A stretch of DNA of 64,000 nucleotides from an uncultured Sphingomonadales bacterium (GCA_903839675.1 CAIMDB010000007.1:62001-126000); one strand, 5' to 3'. Shown: positions 28,891 to 39,101, counted from the first letter of the stretch. Notes: generated by a model not told the origin, from the sequence alone. Program-made: numbers and translations.

Positions 28891-30530
28891 CTCACCCAAA
28901 AAATGAACTACTTTTCCTCGCCCTAGGCGGGTCGGACGAGATTGGCATGAACGTCAATCTCTATGGCTGCCAGGGCAAATGGCTGATGGTGGACCTTGGT
29001 ATCACCTTCGGCGGCAGCGAATATCCCGGCGTTGAGATTATCCTCCCCGATCTGGAATTTATCGAAGAGCGCAAGAAAGACCTGCTCGGCATCGTGCTGA
29101 CGCATGGCCATGAAGACCATATCGGCGCTGTGCCCTATCTCGCGGCAGAGCTTGGCGTGCCGCTTTATGCGACGCCGTTCACAGCGGGCCTCATCAAGGG
29201 GAAGCTGGAAGAAGAGGGCCTCGCCGGCGAGGTTGAAGTCCGTGTTCTGCCGCTTGAAGGCAATTGTGAAATTGGGCCGTTCAAGTGCCAGCTTATGTCG
29301 CTCGCTCACTCCATCCCGGAAATGAGCGCGGTTGTGATCGACACGCCTTATGGCCGCATCTTCCATACAGGCGACTGGAAGCTGGATGATGAGCCGGTGC
29401 TCGGCAAGGCATCGACCGCCGAACAACTGACCGCCGTCGGTGATGCGGGCGTGCTTGCGCTCGTGTGCGATTCCACCAATGTCTTCAATTCCAGCGAAAG
29501 CGGCAGCGAAGCCAGCGTCTATCCGGATCTGCTCCGCCATGTGAAGGCGTCGAGGGGGCGGGTGGTTGTCACCAGCTTTGCCTCCAATGCCGCGCGTTTG
29601 CAGACGCTCGCCAATGTTGCGCGGGAAACGAACCGCAAGCTGTGTGTTGCCGGACGGTCACTCAACCGCATCCTGCAGGTCGCGCAATCCGTTGGGTATC
29701 TCAAGAACCTGCCCGAAATCGTCGATATGGGGTCGCTCGATAACTATCGGCGCAACGAAGTGCTCGTTATTGCAACCGGCGGCCAAGGCGAAGCGCGGGC
29801 CGCGCTTGCCCGCATTGCCGAGGGCAACCACCCGATTAAGGTGGAAGAAGGTGACACGATCATCTTCTCGTCAAAGCAGATCCCGGGCAATGAGATCGCC
29901 ATTGGCAAGATCATGAACCAGCTCGCCCGGCGCAACATTCTGATGATCACGGAAAAGCAGGGCCATGTGCATGTGTCCGGCCATCCGGGTCGGCCTGAGC
30001 TTGCCAAGGTTTATGGCTGGCTGCGGCCTGAAATCCTTCTGCCGGTCCATGGTGAGCGTCGCCATATGGCAGAACAGGCCCGTTTCGGTCTGGAACAGGG
30101 CATTCCGCGCGCCATCATCCAGTCAAATGGCGATGTGTTGCGGCTGGCGCCCAACGGGCCGGAGATTATCGGACGCGAACGCACGGGTCGCCTCATTCTA
30201 GATGGGGATGTGATCCTTCCGGCAGACGGCCTGACCATGTCGGAACGCCGCCGCATGGCGATCCACGGCATTATTTCGGTCGCCGTCGCGCTCGATCCTG
30301 CCGGGCATCTCTTTGGTGAGCCATCCGTCCGTTTGCTGGGCGTTCCGGTTGAAGAAGACCGCGAGGATTTCATCGCTGAGGCTTGCGAAGCGGCTGCCAA
30401 GGCTGCGACGACGCGCGAGAAGGATGAAACCAAGCTGCGCGAAGCTATCCGCCTTGCCGTTCGCCGCGTCGCGACCGAATGGACCGGCAAAAAGCCGCTT
30501 GTTGAAGTGCTGTTGATCAGGGACAAGTAA
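28887..30530 (+). CDS. rnj: Ribonuclease J
   Basis: A protein of 547 residues. It is a metallo-beta-lactamase/beta-CASP nuclease with endo- and 5'-3' exoribonuclease activity. The zinc motif is [15 protein letters not shown] (residues about 70-84), followed by [12 protein letters not shown], the beta-CASP blocks [16 protein letters not shown] and [12 protein letters not shown], and [18 protein letters not shown] with [11 protein letters not shown]-terminal domain follows. It is coupled to coaX, and a DUF1467 gene follows after 4 bases. Confidence 0.95.
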   Translation: MTHPKNELLFLALGGSDEIGMNVNLYGCQGKWLMVDLGITFGGSEYPGVEIILPDLEFIEERKKDLLGIVLTHGHEDHIGAVPYLAAELGVPLYATPFTAGLIKGKLEEEGLAGEVEVRVLPLEGNCEIGPFKCQLMSLAHSIPEMSAVVIDTPYGRIFHTGDWKLDDEPVLGKASTAEQLTAVGDAGVLALVCDSTNVFNSSESGSEASVYPDLLRHVKASRGRVVVTSFASNAARLQTLANVARETNRKLCVAGRSLNRILQVAQSVGYLKNLPEIVDMGSLDNYRRNEVLVIATGGQGEARAALARIAEGNHPIKVEEGDTIIFSSKQIPGNEIAIGKIMNQLARRNILMITEKQGHVHVSGHPGRPELAKVYGWLRPEILLPVHGERRHMAEQARFGLEQGIPRAIIQSNGDVLRLAPNGPEIIGRERTGRLILDGDVILPADGLTMSERRRMAIHGIISVAVALDPAGHLFGEPSVRLLGVPVEEDREDFIAEACEAAAKAATTREKDETKLREAIRLAVRRVATEWTGKKPLVEVLLIRDK

Positions 30531-30534
30531 CGCC

Positions 30535-30801
30535 ATGAAATGGACATCCATTCTCGCCATTTACCTGCTGTTCTGGGTGCTGAGCGCTTTCCTTGTCATG
30601 CCATTCCATGTGCGCACCGCGCAGGAAGCCGGGGGCGAGCTCGTGCCCGGACAGGCGGAAAGCGCGCCGCACGACTTTAAGCCGCTGCGCATCACATTAT
30701 GGACAACGTTGGTCGCAACCGTCCTGTTCGGTCTCTATTATGCCAATTACGTCAACGAATGGCTGACGCCCGCTATGCTGGACTTTAGCAGCCAATCCTA
30801 A
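30535..30801 (+). CDS. DUF1467 family membrane protein
   Basis: A protein of 88 residues with two membrane helices (about residues 4-24 and 52-74). The motif VMPFHVRTAQEAGGELVPGQ AESAP, broken here for length, is typical of DUF1467. This small family of unknown function is found in alphaproteobacteria, often next to RNase J or proS. Its TAA stop shares bases with the TAG stop of the convergent gene at 30798 (CTAA). Confidence 0.82.
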   Translation: MKWTSILAIYLLFWVLSAFLVMPFHVRTAQEAGGELVPGQAESAPHDFKPLRITLWTTLVATVLFGLYYANYVNEWLTPAMLDFSSQS

Positions 30802-33095
30802 CGGCGTAGCCGCTCAATTGCCTGGGCCAGCGCGACATAGAGTTTGCCCGCATCCGACGAAAGCAGCGTGACGCTGAGCGGCATGCCATCGCGGGTGGCG
30901 AGGACATTGCGCAACATCGCTTCAAAGTCATGGATGTAGCGGTTTACATGATCCCGGAAATCGCTGTCTTCTTCATAGTGGACAAGGATTTCGCGGGCTT
31001 CGCCTGTATCCAGCAAGCGCACGGCGCGACGGGTGAACACGCCACGGTCACCGCGCAGGTATGACGCCCACGCGGTGTCGGTCACATCGTTTGAGAGAAT
31101 CTTGGTGACATCAATCGCCGTTGAATTGAGCGATTCAAGGATCAGCGCCATGCGTCGGGCAAACATCGCGCTGTCACCCCGGACAATGTCATCCTTGGCA
31201 TCGTCAACGCGGGCCTCAAGGTTGGCGCTGGTTTCGCTGATGGTCAGCATCTGGCGCATCAAGCGATCGGTGGCTTTTTGCGCGGCGGCAACGGCGTCTT
31301 CCGCCTTGCGGGCGATGTCGGCCATCTGTTCTTCAACCTGCGCCGTCAGCGCGGCTGTCATGGCCTCACGCGCCTGAACACCAAGCGAGTTCGCCGCTTC
31401 GGGCACGACGTTCGCCAATGCATGGCGGGCATGTTCGGTCGCCTGATTGGCCGCATCCTTGATGCGCATCAGGGCGTCGATCAGCTGCGGTGCTGTCGCG
31501 CCGGTCAGGGTCAGCGCCTGTGCTTCGGCAGATTCAATTTCGCGGTTCAGCGCCTCTGCCGTCGCGCGGCTGTCATTCAGGGCGGCGCCTGCCGTTTCCA
31601 CAAAATGACGGACTTCCTCACGCTGTTGGGCAACAAGCGCTTCGGCTTCCTGCAACCTTGCAAGGGCCGCGGTAGAGGCGGTTTCAATCGCTTCTACTTC
31701 GGGCATGACAGCGCGGGCAGCCGCTTTGCTGGCCTCTGCCGTATCCTGAAGCCGCTGATAGGCGAGCGGCAGAGTTTCATCGATTTCACGTGCGGAGGCA
31801 TCAAGTGCAACAAGCAGGGCTTCTGCTTGACGGATGAGCCCGGCGGCAGAAGCGCCACCTGCGTCCAATGTCTGGCCCAGTTGATCGGCATGATCGCGCA
31901 GTCCGAGAATGGCAGCACTCGCCCGCTCGGCATTGGCCACCGTGTCATCGCCAAGATCACCGAAGCGCCCTTCGATCGCCGAAATGTCGGCGTTGATGCG
32001 GTCCACAAGCGCTTGGCTGGACGCTTCCTGACTTTCAAAGACGCGCGCAATTTCATCCACGCGCGATCCAATGGCGGCCACGCGCGTTGCGACAGCTTCG
32101 GTCGATTGCGCGCCCGCAGCGGCGATCGCTGCATGGCCTTGTTCGATCACAGCCATCATCGCCTCGCCTTGCGCTTGTAGACCCTTCTGGGCGGCAGCGA
32201 GGGCTTCTGCCGCACGTTCGAGAGAGACGTCCAGCGTTTGCGTCATGTTTGCCGAGGCTTTGTCCATATGATCGGCGGCGACCACACTGACATCGTGCAG
32301 ATGAGCGACGCGCTCTGCGAGCTTCTGGGCGGCACCAGTGGCGATGTCATCGGCTTCGCGCCCGCGGGCGGTGAGCAGGGTAAGCTGCGATTCCAACGCA
32401 TTGGTCTTCTCAAGCGCCGTCTGCCCTGCGGATTCGAGGGCCTCTGTCATGCGGCGGGCTTCCACCTGCGCACGGGGAAGGTCGGACAGCAGAATGGCCA
32501 TGTCGGCGCGCGCGCCGGAGGCGCTGTTCTTCAACGTGGCCGAATGGCGCGTAATCGTGTCGAGTTCACCGCGCATGGCGGCGGTGGCATCCGACAGACG
32601 CGTCGCTGTATCTTCGCCCAATGAAACGAGAATGCCGCCCTGTTCAGCAAGGGCAACGCGATTTGCATCAATGCGGCGGGCCATATCGGCAAGCGATGTC
32701 GCGAGGCGGGCCTCTTCATCCCGCAGACGCTCGATCGTTGCGGCAAAGCGCCGCGCTTCGGACCTGCTCGAGCGCAACGCGAGGATGACGGCGACACCCA
32801 ACAATGCCAGCGGGGCGCTGAGTGAAGCGATGAAGCTCGTGATCGCCAAAAGGGTGGGCGCAAGGCCTCCCAGATTATCGATGAAGGCGAAGCTGGCGGC
32901 GCCAATCCAGCCGATAGCGGCCAGAATGACGAGACCGAGCACGACGCGCGGCCAAATAGAGGTCTCGCTTTCCTCTTCTTCCACGTCCGCTTCGTAAATC
33001 GGGGCGTCAAGCGGAGCGGCTTCGGCGCCCTTTTTGGGCTTGCCGTCCACATTATGCTCCGGCCTGATACCGACGATTTTTGATTCCCCGGTCAT
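30798..33095 (-). CDS. Membrane-anchored coiled-coil protein, possibly TipN-like
   Basis: A protein of about 765 residues from ATG 33095 (two ATGs further upstream are possible). A charged N-terminus of about 47 residues with acidic DVEEEESE is followed by two membrane helices (WPRVVLGLVILAAIGWIGAA and the APTLLAITSFIASL region). About 550 residues of Ala/Glu/Arg-rich coiled coil come next, and a conserved-looking C-terminal domain (SYLRGDRGVFTRRAVRLLD, VNRYIHDFEAML, PLSVTLLSSDAGKLYVALAQ). The two N-terminal helices and long coiled coil match the plan of TipN, the pole-marking protein of Caulobacter. That assignment rests on architecture and memory of the C-terminal domain and is tentative. 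Confidence 0.55.
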   Translation of the reverse strand: MTGESKIVGIRPEHNVDGKPKKGAEAAPLDAPIYEADVEEEESETSIWPRVVLGLVILAAIGWIGAASFAFIDNLGGLAPTLLAITSFIASLSAPLALLGVAVILALRSSRSEARRFAATIERLRDEEARLATSLADMARRIDANRVALAEQGGILVSLGEDTATRLSDATAAMRGELDTITRHSATLKNSASGARADMAILLSDLPRAQVEARRMTEALESAGQTALEKTNALESQLTLLTARGREADDIATGAAQKLAERVAHLHDVSVVAADHMDKASANMTQTLDVSLERAAEALAAAQKGLQAQGEAMMAVIEQGHAAIAAAGAQSTEAVATRVAAIGSRVDEIARVFESQEASSQALVDRINADISAIEGRFGDLGDDTVANAERASAAILGLRDHADQLGQTLDAGGASAAGLIRQAEALLVALDASAREIDETLPLAYQRLQDTAEASKAAARAVMPEVEAIETASTAALARLQEAEALVAQQREEVRHFVETAGAALNDSRATAEALNREIESAEAQALTLTGATAPQLIDALMRIKDAANQATEHARHALANVVPEAANSLGVQAREAMTAALTAQVEEQMADIARKAEDAVAAAQKATDRLMRQMLTISETSANLEARVDDAKDDIVRGDSAMFARRMALILESLNSTAIDVTKILSNDVTDTAWASYLRGDRGVFTRRAVRLLDTGEAREILVHYEEDSDFRDHVNRYIHDFEAMLRNVLATRDGMPLSVTLLSSDAGKLYVALAQAIERLRR

Positions 33096-33232
33096 ATGGC
33101 AACCCCAATTCATTTTTCTGGGACCACCCAAGGAGTGGACCCGCGCCCTTCAGGCAACTGTAATCAAACATTTTGCGGTTGCATACACGCATCCGCAACA
33201 TCTCGTTAACTGGGATGGGGGTAAAAGTGCGC

Positions 33233-33532
33233 ATGGCATATGAACCCGGCGCAATCGAGGCAGCCTTGGCGGCTGTTGTAGGCGATGACCCTGAACTCGC
33301 AGAAGAATTGCGCCGCTCCCTGATCGAGAGTGCGGAACGCTATGCCGATCTGCTCACCCGCGCGCGCTGCGACGCCAATTGGTATGCCGCCGCCTGGCGC
33401 CTGAAGGGCGTGGCGGCCAGCTTTGGCGCGACGATTCTCCTCAAGGCAGCCGACGATGCCATTGATGCGGCGCCCGGCGATCCTGTCGCCCTACGCAAGG
33501 TGAGTCGGGCGATCAGCACCTTAAAGGGCTAA
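33233..33532 (+). CDS. HPt-like protein lacking the phospho-accepting histidine
   Basis: A protein of 99 residues, all-helical, with the HPt signature block YAAAWRLKGVAASFGA. In active HPt domains the block is A-H-x-L-K-G; here the histidine position is Trp55. The rest (EELRRSLIESAERYADLL before it, LLKAADDAIDA after it) fits the four-helix bundle. It therefore probably cannot take part in phosphorelay by the usual residue. The ATG at 33233 is chosen; GTG 33227, closer to the GGGGG site, is possible. It lies between the TipN-like gene and a histidine-kinase-like gene. Confidence 0.7.
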   Translation: MAYEPGAIEAALAAVVGDDPELAEELRRSLIESAERYADLLTRARCDANWYAAAWRLKGVAASFGATILLKAADDAIDAAPGDPVALRKVSRAISTLKG

Positions 33533-33600
33533 ACCTCCAACAGTTTGCAAATCGCTGCAAAAGCCCTATCCGCCGATGCATGCAATCGGGGAATTCCAGC

Positions 33601-34794
33601 GTGCCGCTTGCGGCGCTTATCCTTGCCCAAGGGGACACTGACGGCGCACCGGCCAACCAGCCGTTGCTGCTGACGCTCGGTGGCCAGACCCTGCTGGAGC
33701 GGCTTGCTTATCAAGCCACACGGATGGGTGCCGGACACATCATCCTCTGCGCGGGTGCCTTGCCCGGCGGAATGGTGGCAGCGCTGGACCGGTTGAAGGC
33801 CCGTGGTCTCGACATTGCCCTTGCCCGGTCCCCGCGGGAGGCGGCAGACAAGCTGCATCCGGACGAGAATGTGCTTGTTTATGCCAATGTCGTTTTTGTG
33901 CAGGATGATGCTTTGGCGCGCATGGTCGGCTCTGGCGTTCCGGAGATGTTGACCCTGCCTGAGCCTTGGGGTCGGGACCGGTTTGAACGCATTGATGCGA
34001 CCGACAATTGGGCGGGTGTCGCGACGCTGCCGGCCAGCCTGATCCGCGAGACCGTGGCCATGCTTGGCGAATGGGCCTTTGCCCCGACGTTGATCCGACG
34101 CGCTGTCCAGCAAGGCGTCACGCGGACACCGCTGGCACTGCGCAATGAGGCAGAGACCGACGAGATCGCGCCGATTGTGCAGGATGATCTTTCCGGCACC
34201 GCCCGCGCCATCGCCCGCCATGCAGATGTGGTGGCCGATGGAGCCTTGGAACGACTGGCGTTCATGCCCGTCCTGCGTCGCTTTGCAGCCTGGGTGTCGC
34301 TCAAGCCGGTGTCGTCCACCATGATGGCAGCACTGGCCCTGCTGCTTTTGGCCGCGACCGTTGGTTTGGCGGTGGTCAATCAACCTATCCCGGCCTTTGC
34401 CCTGTTGATTGGGGCTTCTGCGACCACATTGCTGACCAAGTTGCTGGGGCAGACGGGCGTTCCCGAACCTAAGGCCATGGCCCGCCTGCTGGACTGGCGC
34501 TGCCTCGTCCTCCCCGCCGTCCTCATGTCGGCGGCTGCTTATGGCTTTGCCGGCTGGAAAGGGCAGTGGGCGACGGCCATTTTCGCGCTTTGGCTGGCAG
34601 TGCAGATGCTCATAACCATCCACGCCGCGCGTCGCGGGGCCATCCTGCCAAATTGGCGCGCCGGGGCTACAGGGGAAGCGATGGTTTTGCTCGCGGCTTA
34701 TGCGGCTGGTTGGCCGATGATTGGCCTCGTTCTGGTCCTTCTCCACGCTGTGACCAATCAAGTGTGGGTCCAGCAGAAAAGCCTGAAGGCTTAG
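33601..34794 (+). CDS. Degenerate nucleotidyltransferase / membrane protein
   Basis: A protein of about 397 residues from GTG 33601 (GGGGA 8 bases upstream; an ATG seven codons earlier is possible). Residues 1-210 look like a GT-A nucleotidyltransferase fold (PLAALILAQG, then LLLTLGGQTLLERLAYQATR, and DENVLVYANVVFV). The usual GxGxR nucleotide loop is replaced by LAQGDTDGAPANQP. The C-terminal half has about five membrane helices and starts AAWVSLKPVSSTMMAALAL, like the start of CDP-alcohol phosphatidyltransferase domains, but I find no DGxxAR...GxxxDxxxD motif. It resembles a bifunctional inositol-phosphate cytidylyltransferase/transferase that has lost both active sites. The function is unknown. 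Confidence 0.6.
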   Translation: MPLAALILAQGDTDGAPANQPLLLTLGGQTLLERLAYQATRMGAGHIILCAGALPGGMVAALDRLKARGLDIALARSPREAADKLHPDENVLVYANVVFVQDDALARMVGSGVPEMLTLPEPWGRDRFERIDATDNWAGVATLPASLIRETVAMLGEWAFAPTLIRRAVQQGVTRTPLALRNEAETDEIAPIVQDDLSGTARAIARHADVVADGALERLAFMPVLRRFAAWVSLKPVSSTMMAALALLLLAATVGLAVVNQPIPAFALLIGASATTLLTKLLGQTGVPEPKAMARLLDWRCLVLPAVLMSAAAYGFAGWKGQWATAIFALWLAVQMLITIHAARRGAILPNWRAGATGEAMVLLAAYAAGWPMIGLVLVLLHAVTNQVWVQQKSLKA

Positions 34795-34897
34795 GCGGGC
34801 TTTAACCATGCGGCCCTAAACAGGGCAGCATGACCGCAGCGCGCCTTCATGACCATGATGCTGGCCCATGCCATTTGGCTGGGAAAGGCGCGCGCGC

Positions 34898-36268
34898 ATG
34901 AAGGCGCAGGGACGCATTGACCGGCTGGGTTGCCTCATTTCCGCTGATCCGCCGCTGGCGAAGCTTCAGGCAGGGGCCGGCGGTTTGCCGGGCGGGAAAG
35001 TCGCCATTCCGCAGATCGCCTCAATTGCGCGGCTCGCTCGCTCTTTATCGGCGCCTGTCTCGCGGCCCGTTATTGTCGCAGATGGACCACATTCTATTGA
35101 ATTGATGGTCGATGCTCATCCGGATGCAGATGGTGTCGGGCTTGCCATTTCGGGGTGGGACAGCATAGCTCCTGTCCCTGTGGGTGGATCTTTGGCTGAC
35201 CGTGAACATGATTTTGCGCGCCTTGAAGCCGATGGCGCCTGGGAAGCTGACTCCAATCTCCGCCTCATCCGGGTGAGCGATGCCGTCGACGGGGACCTCG
35301 GCATTACGCCAACGGCTGTGCATGGCGTGCCACTGACAAAAATATTCCGCCTGCTTCCTGATGATCAGGGGGATCTGCCGATTCTATCGGCCTTGGCCAA
35401 CCGCATCCCCTTTACCGATCAGGCCGCAGAACTGATTGAAAGTGACGCTTTGCCCGTCCGCCTTTCGGGCGAGCCGGTGTTTGACGATAGCGGCCGCTTT
35501 GCGGGCCTGCGGGGTCGCATCTCGCTGCCCTTGGACAAACGATCTGCGCCAGAACCTGATATTGGCGGCGCTTATCCTGCAGATGACAATTTTGCCCGGC
35601 GGCTGGACGCAGCCCTTCGCGGGCCCATCGGGCGGATCATTCACAATGCCGATGCAGCTGCCGCACAAGTCGATGGACCTGTGCGGCGCGGCTATGCCGG
35701 TTATGCGAATGATATCGCGTCTGCCGCGCGCCATTTGCTTGGGCTGGTGGATGACCTGTCTAACCTGCAGGCGGTGGAGCGGGCAGATTTCACCATTGAA
35801 ACGGATATCGTCGATCTGGCAGATATTGCGCGCAGAGCGGCAGGCCTGCTCGGAGTGCGCGCGGGCGACCGCAAGGTGCGGATTGATCGGCCCGCAGAAG
35901 GGGAGCAATTGCCGGCCATCGGTGATTTCGGGCGTGTTCTCCAGATCCTGGTGAACCTGATCGGCAATGCCGTGCGCTATTCCCCGGAAGAAAGCGCCGT
36001 CTGGGTCCGGTCAGAAATTGAAGGCGACACTGCGGTCATCATCGTGGCGGACCAAGGCAAGGGCATCGCCCTCGACGATCAACAGCGCATTTTTGAAAAG
36101 TTTGAGCGGGTTGACCCGAGTGAGCCGGGCGGCAGCGGGCTTGGTCTCTACATCTCGCGCCGGCTGGCCCGGGCAATGGGAGGGGACATCACGGTCGACA
36201 GTGCGCCGGGGCAGGGCGCACGCTTCATCCTGACCTTGCGCCGTGCGCCAGAGGGTGCCCGCACCTAG
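34898..36268 (+). CDS. Histidine-kinase-like protein without the phospho-acceptor His
   Basis: A protein of about 456 residues from ATG 34898 (GAAAGG 9 bases upstream; ATG 34868 is an alternative). The order is an N-terminal region, a PAS-like segment (about residues 100-215), a DHp-like helix and a HATPase_c domain. The ATPase part is intact: LVNLIGNAVRYSP (N box), VADQGKGIALDD (G1), FEKFERVDP (F box) and GGSGLGLYISRRLARAMGG (G2). In the DHp helix FARRLDAALRGPIGRII the acceptor position of SHELRTPL is Ala238. No membrane helix is seen, so it is cytoplasmic. It may act as a pseudokinase, partner or phosphatase; that is inference. Confidence 0.78.
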   Translation: MKAQGRIDRLGCLISADPPLAKLQAGAGGLPGGKVAIPQIASIARLARSLSAPVSRPVIVADGPHSIELMVDAHPDADGVGLAISGWDSIAPVPVGGSLADREHDFARLEADGAWEADSNLRLIRVSDAVDGDLGITPTAVHGVPLTKIFRLLPDDQGDLPILSALANRIPFTDQAAELIESDALPVRLSGEPVFDDSGRFAGLRGRISLPLDKRSAPEPDIGGAYPADDNFARRLDAALRGPIGRIIHNADAAAAQVDGPVRRGYAGYANDIASAARHLLGLVDDLSNLQAVERADFTIETDIVDLADIARRAAGLLGVRAGDRKVRIDRPAEGEQLPAIGDFGRVLQILVNLIGNAVRYSPEESAVWVRSEIEGDTAVIIVADQGKGIALDDQQRIFEKFERVDPSEPGGSGLGLYISRRLARAMGGDITVDSAPGQGARFILTLRRAPEGART

Positions 36269-36274
36269 CTTGCA

Positions 36275-36310
36275 AAGAAAAGGGCGGCCTCCCGACCGGG
36301 ACACCGCCCC
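36275..36310 (-). terminator. Rho-independent terminator of gltA
   Basis: On the minus strand, GGGGCGG (from 36310) pairs with CCGCCC (to 36282) around a GTC-rich loop, followed by TTTTCTTT. The stem begins 21 bases after the gltA stop. Read on the plus strand it can also fold at the end of the kinase-like gene, but no T-run follows directly. Confidence 0.8.
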
Positions 36311-36331
36311 TGAATTTCTTGGTTTAGCGGA

Positions 36332-37618
36332 TTAGCGCTTATCGACCGGCACGTAGTCGCGCTGGACCGGGCCTGTGTAGAGCTGGCGCGGACGGCCGAT
36401 CTTCTGTTCGGGGTCCGAGATCATTTCATTCCACTGCGCCACCCAGCCGACGGTGCGGGCAAGGGCGAAGAGAACAGTGAACATTTCGGTCGGGAAGCCA
36501 ATCGCCGAGAGGATGACGCCCGAATAGAAGTCCACGTTCGGGAACAGCTTCTTCTCAATGAAATAAGGATCGCTGAGCGCCATTTCTTCAAGCTGGATCG
36601 CGACGTCGAACACCGGATCGTTGATCTTCAGCGCTTCGAACACCTCACGCAGCGTCTGCTGCATCACGGTCGCGCGCGGATCGTAGTTTTTGTAGACGCG
36701 GTGGCCGAAGCCCATCAGGCGGAACGGATCATTCTTGTCCTTGGCGCGGGCGATAAACTCAGGGATCCGCTCCGGACGGCCAATTTCGCGCAGCATGTTG
36801 AGCGCGGCTTCATTGGCGCCGCCATGCGCCGGGCCCCAAAGGCAGGCAATGCCGGCCGCGATGCACGCAAACGGGTTGGCGCCGGACGAACCGGCCAGAC
36901 GCACGGTGGATGTCGACGCGTTCTGTTCATGGTCGGCATGGAGGATGAAGATACGGTCCATCGCGCGCTCAATGGCGGGATCGACATAATATTCTTCCGC
37001 CGGAACACCGAAGGTCATGCGCAGGAAGTTGGCCGTGTAGGACAGGTCGTTGCGCGGATAGAGGAAGGGCTGACCGATCGAATACTTATAGGCCATCGCC
37101 GCAATTGTCGGCATCTTCGCAATCAGGCGGTGCGAGGCCACCATGCGCTGGTGCGGATCGGCGATGTCGGTCGAGTCGTGATAGAAAGCGGACAGCGCGC
37201 CGACGACACCGCACATGATCGCCATGGGGTGCGCGTCACGACGGAAGCCGCGATAGAAGGTCGCGAGCTGTTCATGCAGCATGGTGTGGCGCGTAATGGT
37301 GCGCGAGAAGGTGGCCAGTTCCGCCTTGGACGGCAGTTCGCCGTTCAGAAGGAGATAGGATACTTCCATGAAGCTGGACTGTTCGGCCAACTGCCCGATG
37401 GGATAGCCGCGGTGCAGCAACACACCTTCGTCGCCATCAATATAAGTCAGGCCAGATTCGCAGGCTGCCGTCGACATAAAGCCGGGGTCAAAGGTGAAGG
37501 CGCCGGTGCTGGCATAAAGCTTGCGGATATCGATGACATCCGGACCGATCGATCCTGACCGGACAGCATAGCTGGTATCTGCGCCACCTAAGGTGAGCTT
37601 GGCTGTAGTATCAGACAT
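36332..37618 (-). CDS. gltA: Citrate synthase
   Basis: A protein of 428 residues of the type II (hexameric, Gram-negative) kind. It condenses acetyl-CoA and oxaloacetate. Seen are the N-terminal extension ([20 protein letters not shown]), the [19 protein letters not shown] block with the active-site His, [13 protein letters not shown], and the C-terminal [14 protein letters not shown] with the catalytic Asp nearby (NVDFYSGV). The ATG at 37618 is set by homologous N-termini; the open frame upstream overlaps gltX. It lies 25 bases behind gltX and ends in a terminator. Confidence 0.96.
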   Translation of the reverse strand: MSDTTAKLTLGGADTSYAVRSGSIGPDVIDIRKLYASTGAFTFDPGFMSTAACESGLTYIDGDEGVLLHRGYPIGQLAEQSSFMEVSYLLLNGELPSKAELATFSRTITRHTMLHEQLATFYRGFRRDAHPMAIMCGVVGALSAFYHDSTDIADPHQRMVASHRLIAKMPTIAAMAYKYSIGQPFLYPRNDLSYTANFLRMTFGVPAEEYYVDPAIERAMDRIFILHADHEQNASTSTVRLAGSSGANPFACIAAGIACLWGPAHGGANEAALNMLREIGRPERIPEFIARAKDKNDPFRLMGFGHRVYKNYDPRATVMQQTLREVFEALKINDPVFDVAIQLEEMALSDPYFIEKKLFPNVDFYSGVILSAIGFPTEMFTVLFALARTVGWVAQWNEMISDPEQKIGRPRQLYTGPVQRDYVPVDKR

Positions 37619-37643
37619 GGTCTTTTGCCCCTTCTTGTTCTTC

Positions 37644-39077
37644 TCAGGCGCCACGCGCCAGGCTGTCTTCAATCCGCGCCAGCGACTCCTCACGACCAAG
37701 GAGCACCAGCACATCAAATATCCCGGGGGATGTTCCCCGACCGGTCAGCGCCGCGCGGAGCGGCTGTGCAATCTTGCCGAGACCGAGCCCGGCCTCTTCA
37801 GCAACAGCCTTCACACCCTCTTCCAGCGGCGCCATGTCCCAAACGGGTTGGCTCTTCAATGCTTCGAGCGCCTTGCCCAGCAAAGACAGCGCGTCTCCAT
37901 CTAGCAAAGAAGCCGCTTTCTCGTCCATCGAAATTGGGCGCATTTCGAATAGGAATTGCGCCCCTTCGGCAACCTCGATCATCGTTTTGGCACGAACCTT
38001 GATGACGGGCATCGCCTTTGCAAGCAGCATCATGTCTGCTTCGGTGAGCGACCGGCCAAGGGCGGTTTCCAGCCGGTGCTGGCAGAGGTGTGCCAGGCGG
38101 GCGTCGTCGGCTTCGCGGATGTAATGGCCGTTCAGATTTTCGAGCTTTTTGAAATCGAACCGGGCCGCACCGCGACCCACATCGGAGACGTCAAACCATT
38201 CAAGGGCCTGATCGCGGCTGATGATTTCATCATCGCCGTGACCCCAGCCGAGCTTCATCAGGTAATTGTTGATGGCTTCGGGCAGATACCCCATCTCGTC
38301 GCGATAGGCATCAACGCCGAGCGCGCCGTGGCGCTTGGACAGCTTCGCCCCATCTGCGCCGTGGATCAGCGGGACGTGCGCATAGATAGGCTCCGGCCAG
38401 CCCATGCCGCGAATGAGGGCAATCTGGCGGAAGGCGTTGTTCAGATGGTCATCGCCGCGGATCACATGGGTGATGCCCATGTCATGATCGTCCACAACGA
38501 CGCTGAGCATATAGGTGGGCGTGCCGTCTGACCGCAGCAGGATCATATCGTCCAATTCGGCATTGGCGACGGTCACATCACCCTGCACGAGATCGCTGAT
38601 CGTAACGCTGCCTTCAGCCGGAGCCTTCAGGCGGACGACAAAGGGCTTGTCGGTGGGCAGATCAGCCGCGGCTGCGTCGCGCCAGGGGCTGCGAATGCGG
38701 AAAGGACGCTTTTCGGCCTCTGCTGCTGCGCGCATGGCGGCGAGCTCGTCCTGCGTCAGGAAGCAGCGATACGCATGGCCGCGCGCGACCAGCTCATGTG
38801 CAACCTCGGCATGCCGTGCCGCGCGGGAGAATTGATAGACTTCTTCGCCATCCCAATCGAGATCAAGCCAACGCAGCCCGTCCAGAATCGCGTCAATGGC
38901 GCTGTCGGTGGAGCGGGCACGGTCGGTATCTTCGATGCGCAGCAGGAACTTACCGCCCATGCGCCGGGCATAGAGCCAGTTGTAAAGCGCCGTGCGCGCG
39001 CCGCCAATGTGCAGATACCCCGTTGGAGACGGGGCAAAGCGCGTAACGACGGTCGCATTTTCTTGACTTGCGCCCAC
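37644..39077 (-). CDS. gltX: Glutamyl-tRNA synthetase
   Basis: A protein of about 477 residues. The class I HIGH motif is [22 protein letters not shown], seen at residues about 12-33 and quoted here in one piece only for its HIGH core (YLHIGGART). The KMSKS equivalent is KLSKRHG, followed by [13 protein letters not shown] at 39077 with GGAG 9 bases upstream fits better than the TTG at 39095. It is divergent from comEC, with only about 24 bases between their starts, so their promoters must overlap the coding ends. Confidence 0.94.
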   Translation of the reverse strand: MGASQENATVVTRFAPSPTGYLHIGGARTALYNWLYARRMGGKFLLRIEDTDRARSTDSAIDAILDGLRWLDLDWDGEEVYQFSRAARHAEVAHELVARGHAYRCFLTQDELAAMRAAAEAEKRPFRIRSPWRDAAAADLPTDKPFVVRLKAPAEGSVTISDLVQGDVTVANAELDDMILLRSDGTPTYMLSVVVDDHDMGITHVIRGDDHLNNAFRQIALIRGMGWPEPIYAHVPLIHGADGAKLSKRHGALGVDAYRDEMGYLPEAINNYLMKLGWGHGDDEIISRDQALEWFDVSDVGRGAARFDFKKLENLNGHYIREADDARLAHLCQHRLETALGRSLTEADMMLLAKAMPVIKVRAKTMIEVAEGAQFLFEMRPISMDEKAASLLDGDALSLLGKALEALKSQPVWDMAPLEEGVKAVAEEAGLGLGKIAQPLRAALTGRGTSPGIFDVLVLLGREESLARIEDSLARGA

Positions 39078-39101
39078 GCGCGGTTTCTCCAACAAAAGGA
39101 C

